Below are positions 17,376 to 26,151 of a DNA stretch of 64,000 bases, one piece after another. The notes below the pieces were generated by a model. It searched no databases. It was not told where the DNA came from and worked only from the letters and a program-made list of their open reading frames with translations. The stretch covers positions 16,442 to 80,441 of the forward strand of contig CAZDSS010000002.1 of NCBI GenBank assembly GCA_964508185.1. The letters are read 5' to 3'. Numbering within the stretch: the stretch's first letter is position 1; the number at the start of each line of letters is the position of its first letter. This stretch comes from CAZDSS01 sp964508185. Its GTDB lineage: Bacteria > Pseudomonadota > Alphaproteobacteria > Sphingomonadales > Govanellaceae. The translations under genes were made by a program, and so were the position numbers.

Positions 17376-18124
17376 CGCGCGTCTCCCGTGGCGTCGTAAG
17401 CGGTGAGTTCGTAGGCGGTCATCATGTAGCCGCCGACGGTGGCCTTCAGCAGCACGTAATCACCATCGGCCGTGCACCAGAGATCATAGGGCGGATAGGC
17501 TTCGGGCAGCCCCGGCACGTCCACCATGCGGAAATGGAGGGCGTCGAACCGTCCCGCCGCCACGGTGAGCTTGGTCGGGCCCACATACTGGATCGCGAGA
17601 TCGGTGCGGAAAAGAAGCGGCCCCGTCGCCCCGCGGTGGTCTGGGGACGACAGCAGGATGTCCCGGATCACCTGGACGCCTGGGCCTTGAGAGAGGTCGT
17701 AGAGGGAGAGAAGAAACCCGTCATTGACCATGGCATGGTTGCCGAAGGCGACCAGAGGCTTGTCGAGCGCCATCGTCTGGGTGACGCGCCCTTCCGCCGT
17801 GGTGAAGGCCTCGCACTCGGCCAGATCATCGGCAAAGCGGAACCAGCCCGAGCCGCGGAAAGCCCCGCCCACCGCGATGCGCACGAAGCCCTCGAGCGGC
17901 CGGTTGTCGGGGCCGAGGCGCAAGCTCACGTCGCGCACCACGGCGGGGGCGTCATCGATCTCGCCGTGGGCGGCGATCACCCGCGAGCCGTCCTGATGGA
18001 TGTCCATGCGGAACTGCTCACGCCCGCGCTCGGCGCCCTTCCGTTCGGGCTTGTCGCTCGTATAGCGGATATAGCCCGTGATGCTGCGGCGAACGCCGCC
18101 GGTCGCTTGCCTGTTCGCCATCAT
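17372..18124 (-). CDS. Soluble protein A of unknown function (paralogue of the protein at 26812-27522)
   Basis: A 250-residue, mainly beta-predicted protein with no signal peptide or membrane segment. It shares a clear pattern with the protein at 27522-26812: DGSR near residue 47, GSGWFRFADD near 95, LLSSPDHRGATGP near 160, and a C-terminal LWCTADGDYVLLKATVGGYMMTAYEL. I do not recognise a named family; a lipocalin-like or DUF3108-like barrel is possible. Both copies precede a gene for a paralogous membrane protein, with overlapping start and stop, so the two products probably work together. Confidence 0.75.
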   Translation of the reverse strand: MMANRQATGGVRRSITGYIRYTSDKPERKGAERGREQFRMDIHQDGSRVIAAHGEIDDAPAVVRDVSLRLGPDNRPLEGFVRIAVGGAFRGSGWFRFADDLAECEAFTTAEGRVTQTMALDKPLVAFGNHAMVNDGFLLSLYDLSQGPGVQVIRDILLSSPDHRGATGPLLFRTDLAIQYVGPTKLTVAAGRFDALHFRMVDVPGLPEAYPPYDLWCTADGDYVLLKATVGGYMMTAYELTAYDATGDAR

Positions 18125-18155
18125 CTCCCCCTCCTAGAACCTGCTCCCCCCTGCC

Positions 18156-19289
18156 TCATTTCCAGTTGGACTTGTCGCGCAGGTAGCGGGCTGCATCCTG
18201 CAGGTCCTCCGGCTGGTAATCGGCGAAGAGATTGGGCGAGTAGCGCGGCACATAGCCGTTGAGCACGTCCATGTAGAGCGCGGGATGAAGCGTGGGCTGG
18301 CGATGCCGGGCGCGGAAGGCGCCGATGGGAATGCGCGCGGTGACCAGCGTCTCGTTCGGCGACTTCGCGATCGCCATCGCCTCGCCGTCGGGACCATAGA
18401 TGGCGGAGCCGCCCGCATTGCTGTCCTCGAAGAAGGGCGAGCCGGGCGAGATCGCCTGGTTGGCGACGGCCACATAGACGCCGTTGTAAAGCGCGGTCGC
18501 CGCCACATCGAGCGGGCTGAAGCCGCCCGTCGCCGTGCGCAGGATCACTTCCGCCCCCTTGATGGCCATGGCGCGGAACAGTTCGGGCTCCCGCTGCACG
18601 GAACTCATGGCGATGTTGCCGAGGGGCGTCTGCACCACGGGAATGACGGCGTCCTGCCCGTACATTTCCACGTAACGGTCGTAGACGTCGTAGATGGTGG
18701 TGGTGAAAAGCTCGATCTGGCCGCCGAACGCGCCCTTGATGTTCCGCGCCTTCCATTCGCGCGCGAGAATCTTGCCGTCGGGCCCGATCATGGTGGTGAT
18801 CGACAGCACATGGCCGGGCCAGTCCTTGTCGCGGGCATAGGAGCCGAACACCAGATAGATGCCGCGCTCCCGCGCCTTCCTGGCGAGCGCCTCCGTCTCC
18901 TCGCCGGGGATCTCGATCGCGACCTTCAGGATGTCCTTCCGCGTCCATCCCGCGCCGAAGCCGGTGATGGGGAATTCGTGGAAGAACAGCATGTCCGGCC
19001 CCATGCCGAAGCCGAATGCCGCGTCGATGAGGTTCAGCATATGCTGCAGATTGGCCTTGCGGCTCGCATCCACCCGGCCGAGATCGACGGGAATCGAGCG
19101 GGACTGGGCGACGCCCAGGGTCCACATTTCCTTGGCGAGCGGCACGGTCGGATATTTCCCGTCCGCCCCGATCTCCACAGCCTTGCCCGGCGTCGCCGCC
19201 CCGGCGATGGAGGGCGCAAGACCCAGGGCCGCCGTCAGGCCAAGCCCGCCGGCAGCGCCCAGAAGCCCGCGGCGCGTGAGGGCGCTCAT
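18156..19289 (-). CDS. Tat-exported nitrilase-superfamily (CN-hydrolase) protein lacking cysteine
   Basis: A 377-residue protein with a twin-arginine signal (TRRGLLGAAGG, residues 5-15, cleavage near AGAA). The CN-hydrolase fold is shown by FFHEFPITGFGAGW (Glu of the triad), LAREWKARNIKG (Lys) and GNIAMSSVQREPELFRAMAIKGAEVILR. In the last segment the nucleophile cysteine is replaced by serine, and the protein contains no cysteine at all. It may be a serine-type or non-catalytic binding relative, acting in the periplasm. The ATG overlaps the stop of a 27-codon upstream frame. Confidence 0.85.
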   Translation of the reverse strand: MSALTRRGLLGAAGGLGLTAALGLAPSIAGAATPGKAVEIGADGKYPTVPLAKEMWTLGVAQSRSIPVDLGRVDASRKANLQHMLNLIDAAFGFGMGPDMLFFHEFPITGFGAGWTRKDILKVAIEIPGEETEALARKARERGIYLVFGSYARDKDWPGHVLSITTMIGPDGKILAREWKARNIKGAFGGQIELFTTTIYDVYDRYVEMYGQDAVIPVVQTPLGNIAMSSVQREPELFRAMAIKGAEVILRTATGGFSPLDVAATALYNGVYVAVANQAISPGSPFFEDSNAGGSAIYGPDGEAMAIAKSPNETLVTARIPIGAFRARHRQPTLHPALYMDVLNGYVPRYSPNLFADYQPEDLQDAARYLRDKSNWK

Positions 19290-19369
19290 TTCGCACCTCC
19301 GCGGCGTTCGACCCGGCGACCATGGGATTCGGCAACCGCCGCGCGGGCGACAGAACTGGAAATTCTCAT
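19286..19369 (-). CDS. Possible 27-residue leader peptide / small ORF upstream of the CN-hydrolase gene
   Basis: An ATG preceded by AGGGGAGCCC opens a 27-codon basic peptide (begins MRISSSVARAAVAESHG, ends RRGGAK) whose TGA overlaps the ATG of the CN-hydrolase gene (ATGA). Translation coupling through this frame is therefore likely. I see no match to a known small-protein family. It starts about 80 bases downstream of the operator and promoter region at 19451-19489. Confidence 0.45.
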   Translation of the reverse strand: MRISSSVARAAVAESHGRRVERRGGAK

Positions 19370-19450
19370 CTGGGCTCCCCTTTGTGCTTGATATGATCGG
19401 GCGGAACCGTTCCGGCCCCGGTGCCTTCCCCGCGCTCCGCCCCGCCCCAC

Positions 19451-19462
19451 TTGTCTGGACAA
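19451..19462. promoter_or_regulatory. Probable GntR operator upstream of the CN-hydrolase operon
   Basis: TTGTCTGGACAA, a perfect palindrome, in the minus-strand context TGAAAATTTGTCCAGACAAG. It shares an 18-base core with the 15032 site. It overlaps the start-point side of a minus-strand promoter whose -35 is a consensus TTGACA. Confidence 0.72.
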
Positions 19463-19489
19463 ATTTTCACGTTAATCGGGGGCTGTCAA
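19461..19489 (-). promoter_or_regulatory. Predicted sigma-70-type promoter of the CN-hydrolase operon
   Basis: The -35 is TTGACA at 19489-19484; a 16-17 base spacer leads to a weak A/T-rich -10 (AAAATT or AAATTT) at 19467-19461. The predicted start site falls inside the TTGTCTGGACAA palindrome, a typical repression geometry. Confidence 0.5.
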
Positions 19490-19640
19490 GCGGCTTCGGA
19501 CTGTTTGCCGCACGCAGAAAGGGCGCAGCCCGGCACCGTCGCCATGCGTCAGGATCGCATGTCGGCGGCCCGGGCAGCGCCCTGGCGGATTGTCGTCGGA
19601 TTGTGTCCGAGCCTCACTTGCGCGCTTGCTTCATCGCGCC

Positions 19641-20165
19641 TCAGATGGCGCCGCGCGGCTTGAAGCTGTAGTAGCTCGGATCGTCATAGGCCTTCCAGTC
19701 GCGGGACACGCGCACCTCGTTGATGACCGTGCGCTGGAACAGGCGGCCCTTGCGGTACCAGTGCCAGGTGCGGTTCTTGGCCTCGCGGTCCTCGGCCACG
19801 GTGATCATCTCGTAATAGCGGAAGTCCGGCTCATGGGCGCGGGTCCAGCCGACCATGATCGTGCGGTTGGTGGGATCGAGGCTCACCGAGCCCGTCCAGC
19901 CGTCGATGAGATCGTTCTTGATCCACACCCGGTCGCCCTTGAAGACGCCGTCGAAATACCGGATCTCCTGCGTGCCGTCGGCCCAGGTGTAGATGTTGGT
20001 CTGGGACAGGCGCGCTTCGCCGTCGGGGCCGTCGAACAGACGGCAGACGAGGCGCGACTTGTGCCGGTCGATGATGTTCTGGTCGGCGTCCAGATGGACA
20101 TATTCGCCTTCCCAGACGCCCGCCTGGTCGGCAACGAGCGGCATCTTTTCGCTGATGATCTTCAT
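19641..20165 (-). CDS. Protein of unknown function, beta-rich, 174 residues
   Basis: The ATG at 20165 has GGAGG seven to eight bases upstream, so I prefer it to the longer frame reaching 20273, which would cross the divergent promoter. The protein has no signal peptide. It is rich in W/Y and beta strands (GVWEGEYVHLDAD, GWTGSVSLDPTNRTIMVGWTR, KNRTWHWYRKGRLFQRTVINEVRV) and looks like a lipocalin-like or DUF3598-type barrel. It is divergent from a LysR gene, which probably regulates it. Function unknown. Confidence 0.75.
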   Translation of the reverse strand: MKIISEKMPLVADQAGVWEGEYVHLDADQNIIDRHKSRLVCRLFDGPDGEARLSQTNIYTWADGTQEIRYFDGVFKGDRVWIKNDLIDGWTGSVSLDPTNRTIMVGWTRAHEPDFRYYEMITVAEDREAKNRTWHWYRKGRLFQRTVINEVRVSRDWKAYDDPSYYSFKPRGAI

Positions 20166-20224
20166 GCTGAGCACCTCCGTTATCGTTTTCCGAAGATTGC
20201 CCAAGGAGGGGTGTTCTTGGCTAA

Positions 20225-20241
20225 CAACTTTTTGTCTTTGT
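20225..20241. promoter_or_regulatory. Short element shared with the TonB receptor 2 promoter
   Basis: CAACTTTTTGTCTTTGT matches CAACTAGTTGTCTTTAT at 29971-29987 in 14 of 17 positions. Here it lies in the divergent region between the 174-residue protein gene and the LysR gene starting at 20272; the other copy lies upstream of a TonB receptor gene and at the end of the second LysR gene. A LysR binding site is possible but unproven. Confidence 0.3.
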
Positions 20242-20271
20242 CTCCATCCATCGGTTGTATATAAGGATGCC

Positions 20272-21177
20272 ATGGAATCCCGTCACATCCGTCATTTCCT
20301 TGCGGCCTACGACGCCGGCACCTTCGCCGCCGCCGCCGAGCGCCTGGGCCTCAGCCAGCAGGCGGTGAGCAAGAGCATCCTTCGCCTTGAAAGCCAGCTC
20401 GGCGTGCGTCTCTTCGAGCGCGACGGGCGGCGCATCCGCCCCACCGAATATGCCGAGCTGTTCCTGCCCCATGCCCGCACCATGGCGGCGGAGGCGGAGC
20501 GATTCCGCGCCGGCCTCGATGACATGCTGGGCGGGCGGCGCGGCCTGGTGCGTGTGGGCGTGGGGCCGAGCGCCGCGGCCCACATGGTGGCCGCCGCCGC
20601 CGACCATCTGGTGCGCGAACGGCCGGGGCTTCGCATGCAGGTGCTGGCCGGGATCTACGAGGACATGATCGAGGATCTGGTGTGCGGCAAGCTCGACCTG
20701 TTCGTCGCCGTGCGCCTCGTGGAGCGGCGCTCCCCCCTGATCCGGGAAGAAAAGCTCTGCGACATCGATTATGTGGTGGTGGCGGGGCCGGACCATCCGC
20801 TGGCCGATCTCGAGGACATCACCCTTGAACGGCTTGTCCAGGAGCGCTGGATATCCGGCGCCAATCTCGGCGTCATCGAGGAAGCGATCGAGAACAGCTT
20901 CGCCGCCGAGGGTCTCGCCCTCCCCCGGCCGGAGATCGAGACCACGTCCCTGCTTTTCACCCTCGCCATGCTCGACCGCGGGCGGCATCTCAGCATCCTG
21001 CCCGAAATGCTGGTGAGCCACGAAATCGCTTCCGGCCGCCTCGTGAAGCTCAGGCTGCGCGCCGCGCCCTGGCGGCGGCCGCTGATCGTGGCGACGCGCG
21101 CGCGGGGCGTGAAATCTCCCCTCGTCGAGATGCTGATCGCGCAGTTCAGAAATCATCTCGCAACGGCACAAGGATAA
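20272..21177 (+). CDS. LysR family transcriptional regulator 1
   Basis: A 301-residue LTTR. The N-terminal HTH (RHIRHFLAAYDAGTFAAAAERLGLSQQAVSKSILRLESQLGVRLFERD) occupies residues ~4-60. A periplasmic-binding-protein-like effector domain follows (VRVGVGPSAAAHMVAAAAD near 93; SILPEMLVSHEIASGRL near 245). The ATG follows ATAAGGAT and is divergent from the 174-residue protein gene. It shares the VGVG...M...A...R(P)G...V..G.YE motif with the LysR proteins at 29984 and 59778, so these are related subfamily members. Confidence 0.93.
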   Translation: MESRHIRHFLAAYDAGTFAAAAERLGLSQQAVSKSILRLESQLGVRLFERDGRRIRPTEYAELFLPHARTMAAEAERFRAGLDDMLGGRRGLVRVGVGPSAAAHMVAAAADHLVRERPGLRMQVLAGIYEDMIEDLVCGKLDLFVAVRLVERRSPLIREEKLCDIDYVVVAGPDHPLADLEDITLERLVQERWISGANLGVIEEAIENSFAAEGLALPRPEIETTSLLFTLAMLDRGRHLSILPEMLVSHEIASGRLVKLRLRAAPWRRPLIVATRARGVKSPLVEMLIAQFRNHLATAQG

Positions 21178-21383
21178 GAGCCGGAGCGAAAGCGTCGGAA
21201 ATACTTACATGTCCGGCCTCACCACCCGGCCAAGGGACTGGCAGGGCTTGGCGTTCGGATTCGGCATGAAAATTGCGTTAAAGTGGGCGCCCATGAATTC
21301 ACCTTTTGCCAGGCGGCCGGCAGAGCCGGTGACGTCCTTCGGTGGATTTCCGCGGCCTGCCTGTCGCCCGATGGAGACAGGAC

Positions 21384-21971
21384 ATGTTTCGTATCGTTGT
21401 TTATGCGCTCGCCGCCCTCGCGGCGGGATCGCTCGGCGGCACGCAGGCCGCGCCCATCACATTCACGGCAAGCCTCAGTGGCGATGCCGAGAATCCGCCG
21501 ATTGTGTCACCGGGCACCGGCTCCGCCACCGTCATCTTTGATCCCGACGCCCACAGCATGAGCGTCAATGTCAGCTTCGACAATCTGACGGGAATGACCA
21601 CCGTAGCCCATATCCACGGCCCCGTGACGGAGCCCGGCGGCAACGCTGGCGTGGCAACCCAGGTGCCGAGCTTCGTCGATTTTCCGGCGAACGTGACGAG
21701 CGGCAGCTACACCCGCGACTTCGACACCCTGGACCCTGCCACCTACAACCCCGCCTTCGTCACCGCCAATGGCGGCAGCGTGGAAGAAGCGGAAGCGGCG
21801 TTTTTCGCCATGCTGCTGGCGGGCAGTGCCTATCTCAACATCCACACCACGAATTTCCCGGCGGGCGAGATTCGCGGTTTCCTCATCGCACAGACGGTCG
21901 CGGCGCCGCCTGCCGGCTTCATTCTCGCCGCGGGCGCCCTGTTGCTCACCGGGATGCGGCGGCGGGCGTGA
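21384..21971 (+). CDS. CHRD-domain secreted protein with a PEP-CTERM/VPLPA-like C-terminal sorting signal
   Basis: A 195-residue protein. Residues 1-22 are a signal peptide ending TQAA. The CHRD domain (FTASLSGDAENPPIVSPGTGSATVIFD ... VAHIHGP ... NIHTTNFPAGEIRGFL) covers most of the chain. The C-terminus has AAPPAG, a hydrophobic stretch and RRR, a layout like exosortase (VPLPA/PEP-CTERM) sorting signals. The ATG at 21384 after GGAGAC is preferred to an upstream in-frame ATG. No exosortase is encoded in the window. It is probably a surface or extracellular-matrix protein, unrelated to the surrounding catabolic genes. Confidence 0.82.
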   Translation: MFRIVVYALAALAAGSLGGTQAAPITFTASLSGDAENPPIVSPGTGSATVIFDPDAHSMSVNVSFDNLTGMTTVAHIHGPVTEPGGNAGVATQVPSFVDFPANVTSGSYTRDFDTLDPATYNPAFVTANGGSVEEAEAAFFAMLLAGSAYLNIHTTNFPAGEIRGFLIAQTVAAPPAGFILAAGALLLTGMRRRA

Positions 21972-21977
21972 AGGGTT

Positions 21978-23444
21978 TTATTGCCACTTCCAGCGGCTGC
22001 GGGTTTCAAGATACTGGTCGAGGCCCGTCTTCTTCAGGATGTCGCCCAAGGCCCATTCCGCCTCGCCGAGCACTTCGGCAAGCTTCACGGACCGGTGGCG
22101 GCCGTCGGATATCAGAAGCTCGCCGTCCACGTAGACTTCGCGCACCGCCCAGGGATCGTTGGAATAGACGAGGTTGGAGAGCGCCGTCTGCCACGGCGCG
22201 ATGGGCAGGCGGCTTGCGTCGATGACGATGACGTCGGCGCGCTTGCCCGTTTCCAGGGACCCGATCTCGTCTTCCATGTGAAGCGCCGCGGCGCCGCCGC
22301 GGGTCATGAGCTCGAGCGCAAGCTCCGCCCCGCCGAAGGACGCCCGTTCCAGCCGCTGCTTCTGGAACAGCATGGCCATCTTCATGGTCTCCCACACGTT
22401 CTGGCTGTTGTTGGTGGAAGCACCATCGACGCCAAGGCCGACGCGCACGCCCTTGTCGAGAAGCTCCGCAAGCCGCGCGACCCCCGCCGCGTAATAGGCG
22501 TTTGCCACGGGATTGTGGGAGATCCCCGTCTGCCGTTCGGCAAGGCAGGCGATCTCGTCGTCATCAAGCCAGATGGTATGGGCGAGAAGCGTCTTTGGCC
22601 CCAGCACGCCGAGGCGCTCGAGCTCCGAGACGCTGCCATGGCCGAAGCGGGCGCGGCTTTCGTCCCGCTCGTCCTGGGAGCTTGCCACATGCATGGTGAA
22701 ATGGCTGCCCGTGCGCACCGCCAGGGCATGCATGGCCTGGATCATCTCCGGCGTGCAGCGGAGAACGCCGAGCGCTTCCGGCACCACCGACAGGCGGTCG
22801 GAATTGTAATCCCTCTGCAAGCGCAGAAGCTCGTCCGTCGCCTGTTCCGGGGTTTCGCGGAAGGCCTCGGGGATGAACTGGGCCGGGCTGCTGTCGTCGG
22901 CGCTGTCCATGACGATGCGCGACACGACGGCGCGCATGCCGAGGGTCTGCAGCGCCGTCATCACGCCGTCCATGGATTCCCGGCGCGGCGTGCAGATCTC
23001 GCCGCTCGCCGTGGTGGTGACGCCCGTGGACAGCAGCTCGAGGCCGGACAGGAAGGTCCCCGCCGCCGCCGCGCGCGCGCTCATGCTGTCGAGGACCGGC
23101 CACATGCCCTTGGCGAACCACACTTCGAGCGGCATCTCGTCATAGATGCCGCGCAGGACGCCGTTCCCGAGATGGGTATGGCAGTTGACGAGGCCCGGCA
23201 TGATGATGTGGCGCTCGAACGAACGGCGGGTCACGTTGGGGGGAACGCTCCCCAGTTCCGACATGGGCCCCACACGGTGGATGCGCCCGTCCTTCAGCCA
23301 CACGAAACCCCTGGCGAACGCCCGGCGCTCGTCGTCCATGGTAATGACCACGGCATCGGTCAGGATCACTTCCGGTCCCTTGGGGGTGATCCGGTCGCTG
23401 CCCGGCCTTGCGGCCCGTGCCGCATCCTCTTGCCTGCCTGTCAT
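21978..23444 (-). CDS. Amidohydrolase, TRZ/ATZ/guanine deaminase-like
   Basis: A 488-residue cytoplasmic metal-dependent hydrolase of the AtzA/TrzN/SsnA group. Metal ligands are visible: HTH in MPGLVNCHTHLGNG near residue 88, His in HFTMHVASS near 248, His in LLAHTIWLDDDE near 285, and Asp in VGLGVDGASTNNSQN near 333. Such enzymes deaminate or dechlorinate N-heterocycles. It is the last gene of block B, 110 bases after the MFS gene, and ends six bases from the convergent CHRD gene. It may process the molecule brought in by receptor 2 and the transporters. Confidence 0.9.
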   Translation of the reverse strand: MTGRQEDAARAARPGSDRITPKGPEVILTDAVVITMDDERRAFARGFVWLKDGRIHRVGPMSELGSVPPNVTRRSFERHIIMPGLVNCHTHLGNGVLRGIYDEMPLEVWFAKGMWPVLDSMSARAAAAGTFLSGLELLSTGVTTTASGEICTPRRESMDGVMTALQTLGMRAVVSRIVMDSADDSSPAQFIPEAFRETPEQATDELLRLQRDYNSDRLSVVPEALGVLRCTPEMIQAMHALAVRTGSHFTMHVASSQDERDESRARFGHGSVSELERLGVLGPKTLLAHTIWLDDDEIACLAERQTGISHNPVANAYYAAGVARLAELLDKGVRVGLGVDGASTNNSQNVWETMKMAMLFQKQRLERASFGGAELALELMTRGGAAALHMEDEIGSLETGKRADVIVIDASRLPIAPWQTALSNLVYSNDPWAVREVYVDGELLISDGRHRSVKLAEVLGEAEWALGDILKKTGLDQYLETRSRWKWQ

Positions 23445-23554
23445 GTACTACTCCCTGGAAACGCGGACGGCACCGGACGCGGCCGGCGCCATGCCGTTCT
23501 TGGATCCACTATCTGAAATTCCCCGGTCATTCGGCCACCAACTTCCCGTCTTTT

Positions 23555-24844
23555 TCAGCAACCATCCGTCACGGCGCGCGTCAGGCGGCGGAAGGCCGGA
23601 TAGGCGCCCGCAAGGAGCAGGAAGGATCCCGCGGCCGATCCCGCGAAGGTCGCGGACAGCGCAAGATCGATGGCCGAGCCGCCGGGCCAGAAATCGTTGA
23701 GCGAGCCCACCGCGAGCGGCCCGAAGGTCGCCGAGACGAGCCCGACGAGGGCGGTATAAAGGGCCGTCATGCGGCCGCGGAGCTCGTTCGGCGTGATGTC
23801 GGCGATGGCGGCGAGCACCGCGACCGCGGGATAATTGGCGAAGACGCCGGACAGCGCGAACAGCGCCATGCACCATTTCCCGTCCGGCATCAGGGGCGCG
23901 AGCGCGCCGGGCACGAGACAGGCGAGCGAGCCCCAGAGGCATACGAGCCAGGACGCATGGGCGAAGCCGCGGCGGGTGAGCCAGTCGGTGACCCAGCCGA
24001 CGGAGACGGAGCCGAAGACGCCGACCACGCCCGCAATCGCGCCGAAGACCAGCGCCACGTCCTGCGCCGCCCAGGCGTATTTGCGCATGAACAGGGCGGG
24101 CATGAAGGCAAGCTGACCGTACATGGCGGCGAAAGCGAAGGCGACGCCGCCGAAGAGCGCGGCGAAGACCCAGCCGCGGCGGAGAACGAAACGCACCGCC
24201 GCCCCGTGGGACACCGGCTCCTCGCTCAGTTCCTGCCGCACCGGCTCGCGAAAGCCCATGAGCAGGATGGGGATCAGAAGCCCGAGCCCGCCGAGCAGCA
24301 TCATCGCCGCCTGCCAGTCGGCCACACCGAGAGGGCCTGCCATCAGGCTGCCGACGGCGACCGCCGCCGCCGCCGCGAAATAGGCGCCCGAGGTACCAAG
24401 GGCCGTGCCCGCGACGAAGACGCCGTAGCCCGTCGCCCGCCGCTCTGGCGGGAACATGTCGGCGATGAGTGACGTGGATCCCGGCTGCACGATGGATTGC
24501 GCCGCGCCGGTAACGATGCGGCCGACCACGATGCTCATGTAAGAAAAGACGCCGAAGGCCGTGCCCGCGCTCCAGATCAGGGCGCAGACCGCAATGAGGC
24601 GCAGGCGATGGAAACGGTCCACGAGCCAGCCCATGAACGGCGCAGAGAGGGTATAGGGTATGGCGAAGCACGCCCCGGTGATGAGCCCGATCGCCGTGTC
24701 GCTGAGGGCGAGATCGGCGCGCATGGGCTCCACGAAAAGGCTGATGCCGATCCGGTGCAGGAAGCCGATGGCATAGGCGAAGGTGAGCGCAAGCGTCATG
24801 CCCCAGGCCGCGCGCGTCGATGGCCATTGTGTCGCCGGGATCAT
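23555..24844 (-). CDS. MFS transporter
   Basis: A 429-residue, 12-helix major facilitator. The loop 2-3 motif region reads GWLVDRFHRLRL near residue 75, and the N-terminal half continues with RRATGYGVFVAGTALGTSGAYFA near 140. Similar proteins import organic acids or aromatic compounds (spinster/ACS-like group). Its ATG overlaps the stop of the preceding transporter (ATGA), so two unrelated MFS proteins are made from the same message. Confidence 0.9.
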   Translation of the reverse strand: MIPATQWPSTRAAWGMTLALTFAYAIGFLHRIGISLFVEPMRADLALSDTAIGLITGACFAIPYTLSAPFMGWLVDRFHRLRLIAVCALIWSAGTAFGVFSYMSIVVGRIVTGAAQSIVQPGSTSLIADMFPPERRATGYGVFVAGTALGTSGAYFAAAAAVAVGSLMAGPLGVADWQAAMMLLGGLGLLIPILLMGFREPVRQELSEEPVSHGAAVRFVLRRGWVFAALFGGVAFAFAAMYGQLAFMPALFMRKYAWAAQDVALVFGAIAGVVGVFGSVSVGWVTDWLTRRGFAHASWLVCLWGSLACLVPGALAPLMPDGKWCMALFALSGVFANYPAVAVLAAIADITPNELRGRMTALYTALVGLVSATFGPLAVGSLNDFWPGGSAIDLALSATFAGSAAGSFLLLAGAYPAFRRLTRAVTDGC

Positions 24845-26151
24845 GCACTCAACTCCTGCACCACAAGAGGCCGCCCCACCCGGCGGAGCACCAGAAGGCC
24901 CGCAATGAGCAGCAGGGCGGCGACGCCGAAGACGCCAAAGCGCTGCTCCCCCGTGATCACGGTGGAGAGCGCCACAAAAAGCGGCGCCATGAAGGATGAC
25001 GCCCGCCCGATCATCACGTAAAGCCCGAAGGCTTCGCCGAGGGCGTCGGGATCGGCGAGAGAGACGAGAAGCGACCGGCTCGCCGCCATGATGACGCCGA
25101 GCATGCCGCAGGCGGCGACCGCCAGGGCGAGATAGGCGTAGTCGGCGGGCCCCGTGAAGCCCCCGCCAGCGCCGCGCGCCGTCGCGATCACCAGCGCAAG
25201 CGCCCCCGTGATGGCGAGCAGGCCGGAAAGCGCCAGCACCAGCGTGCGGCGCGTGCCGAACAGCCCTTCAAGCCGCCCGGCGACGAGCCCTGCCGCAGCG
25301 CCGGCGATGAGGCCGAGGAAACCGAACACCGTCACCTCCGCCGTGCCCCAGCCGAGACGAGTCGCGGCGACGATGGAGATGAATGAGAAAAGGCACATGG
25401 TGCCGTCCCAGTAGAGCATGCGCGCAAGCAGAAAGGTGCGAAGGCCCTTCTGCGCCATGAACCGGGACCAGAGGCCCGAGAGCTCGCGAAAGCCCCGGGC
25501 AACCGCCGCGCCGAGCGACGCCTCGCTCCGCGCCGCGGGCTGCGGGCAGAACAGAAGGCACGGCAGAATGAAAAGGACGAGCCACAAGCCGCTTCCTGCG
25601 GAAAGCGCCCGCGCCGCCACATCATCCCCCACCCCCGCCGCCGTCGCGCCGTAGCCGAGGCCGAGATAGAGAAGGCTCGCGACGAAGCCGAGCCCCACGC
25701 CAAGGCCGCTCAATTTTCCGGTCTCCGCCGCGGGCACAAGCCCGGGCAGCAGGCTGTCCGTATGTATGCGCGACCATTCGATCCCGAGCTGGGCGAGGCC
25801 GACGGACGCCAGCACCCACAGCACATGCCCCGGCGTGGCGGAGGCGAACCACAGGCTCAGAAGCGCCGCACAGGCAAGGGCGACGCTCATCACCAGCCAC
25901 GGCCGCCGCGTGCCGGTGGCGTCCGCCAGCGCCCCGGCGACGGGCGCCGTCAGGATCAGGGTGAGGCTCGTCGCCGACAGGCCATAGCCCCACCAGGCGG
26001 TGCCGCGCACCGGGTCCGCGGCCACGACGCTCACGAAGAAGGGCGGAAAGGCGAGCGACAGCACGAAGGAGAAGAACGGCTCCCGCGCGAAGTCCGCAAG
26101 CGCCCAGGACAGGCGGGCGCGGCCCGCTTTCTCAGACAAACTTGGCCACAC
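24841..26151 (-). CDS. MFS transporter, UMF1/Atg22-like
   Basis: A 436-residue, 12-helix transporter. The N-terminal SWALADFAREPFFSFVLSLAFPPFF and GALADATGTRRPWL (motif A equivalent) resemble the UMF1 (Atg22-like) MFS family; substrates are largely unknown, with amino acids or peptides suggested for eukaryotic Atg22. The start is a GTG overlapping the membrane protein gene by 20 bases; a TTG 12 bases later is an alternative. Confidence 0.82.
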   Translation of the reverse strand: MWPSLSEKAGRARLSWALADFAREPFFSFVLSLAFPPFFVSVVAADPVRGTAWWGYGLSATSLTLILTAPVAGALADATGTRRPWLVMSVALACAALLSLWFASATPGHVLWVLASVGLAQLGIEWSRIHTDSLLPGLVPAAETGKLSGLGVGLGFVASLLYLGLGYGATAAGVGDDVAARALSAGSGLWLVLFILPCLLFCPQPAARSEASLGAAVARGFRELSGLWSRFMAQKGLRTFLLARMLYWDGTMCLFSFISIVAATRLGWGTAEVTVFGFLGLIAGAAAGLVAGRLEGLFGTRRTLVLALSGLLAITGALALVIATARGAGGGFTGPADYAYLALAVAACGMLGVIMAASRSLLVSLADPDALGEAFGLYVMIGRASSFMAPLFVALSTVITGEQRFGVFGVAALLLIAGLLVLRRVGRPLVVQELSA

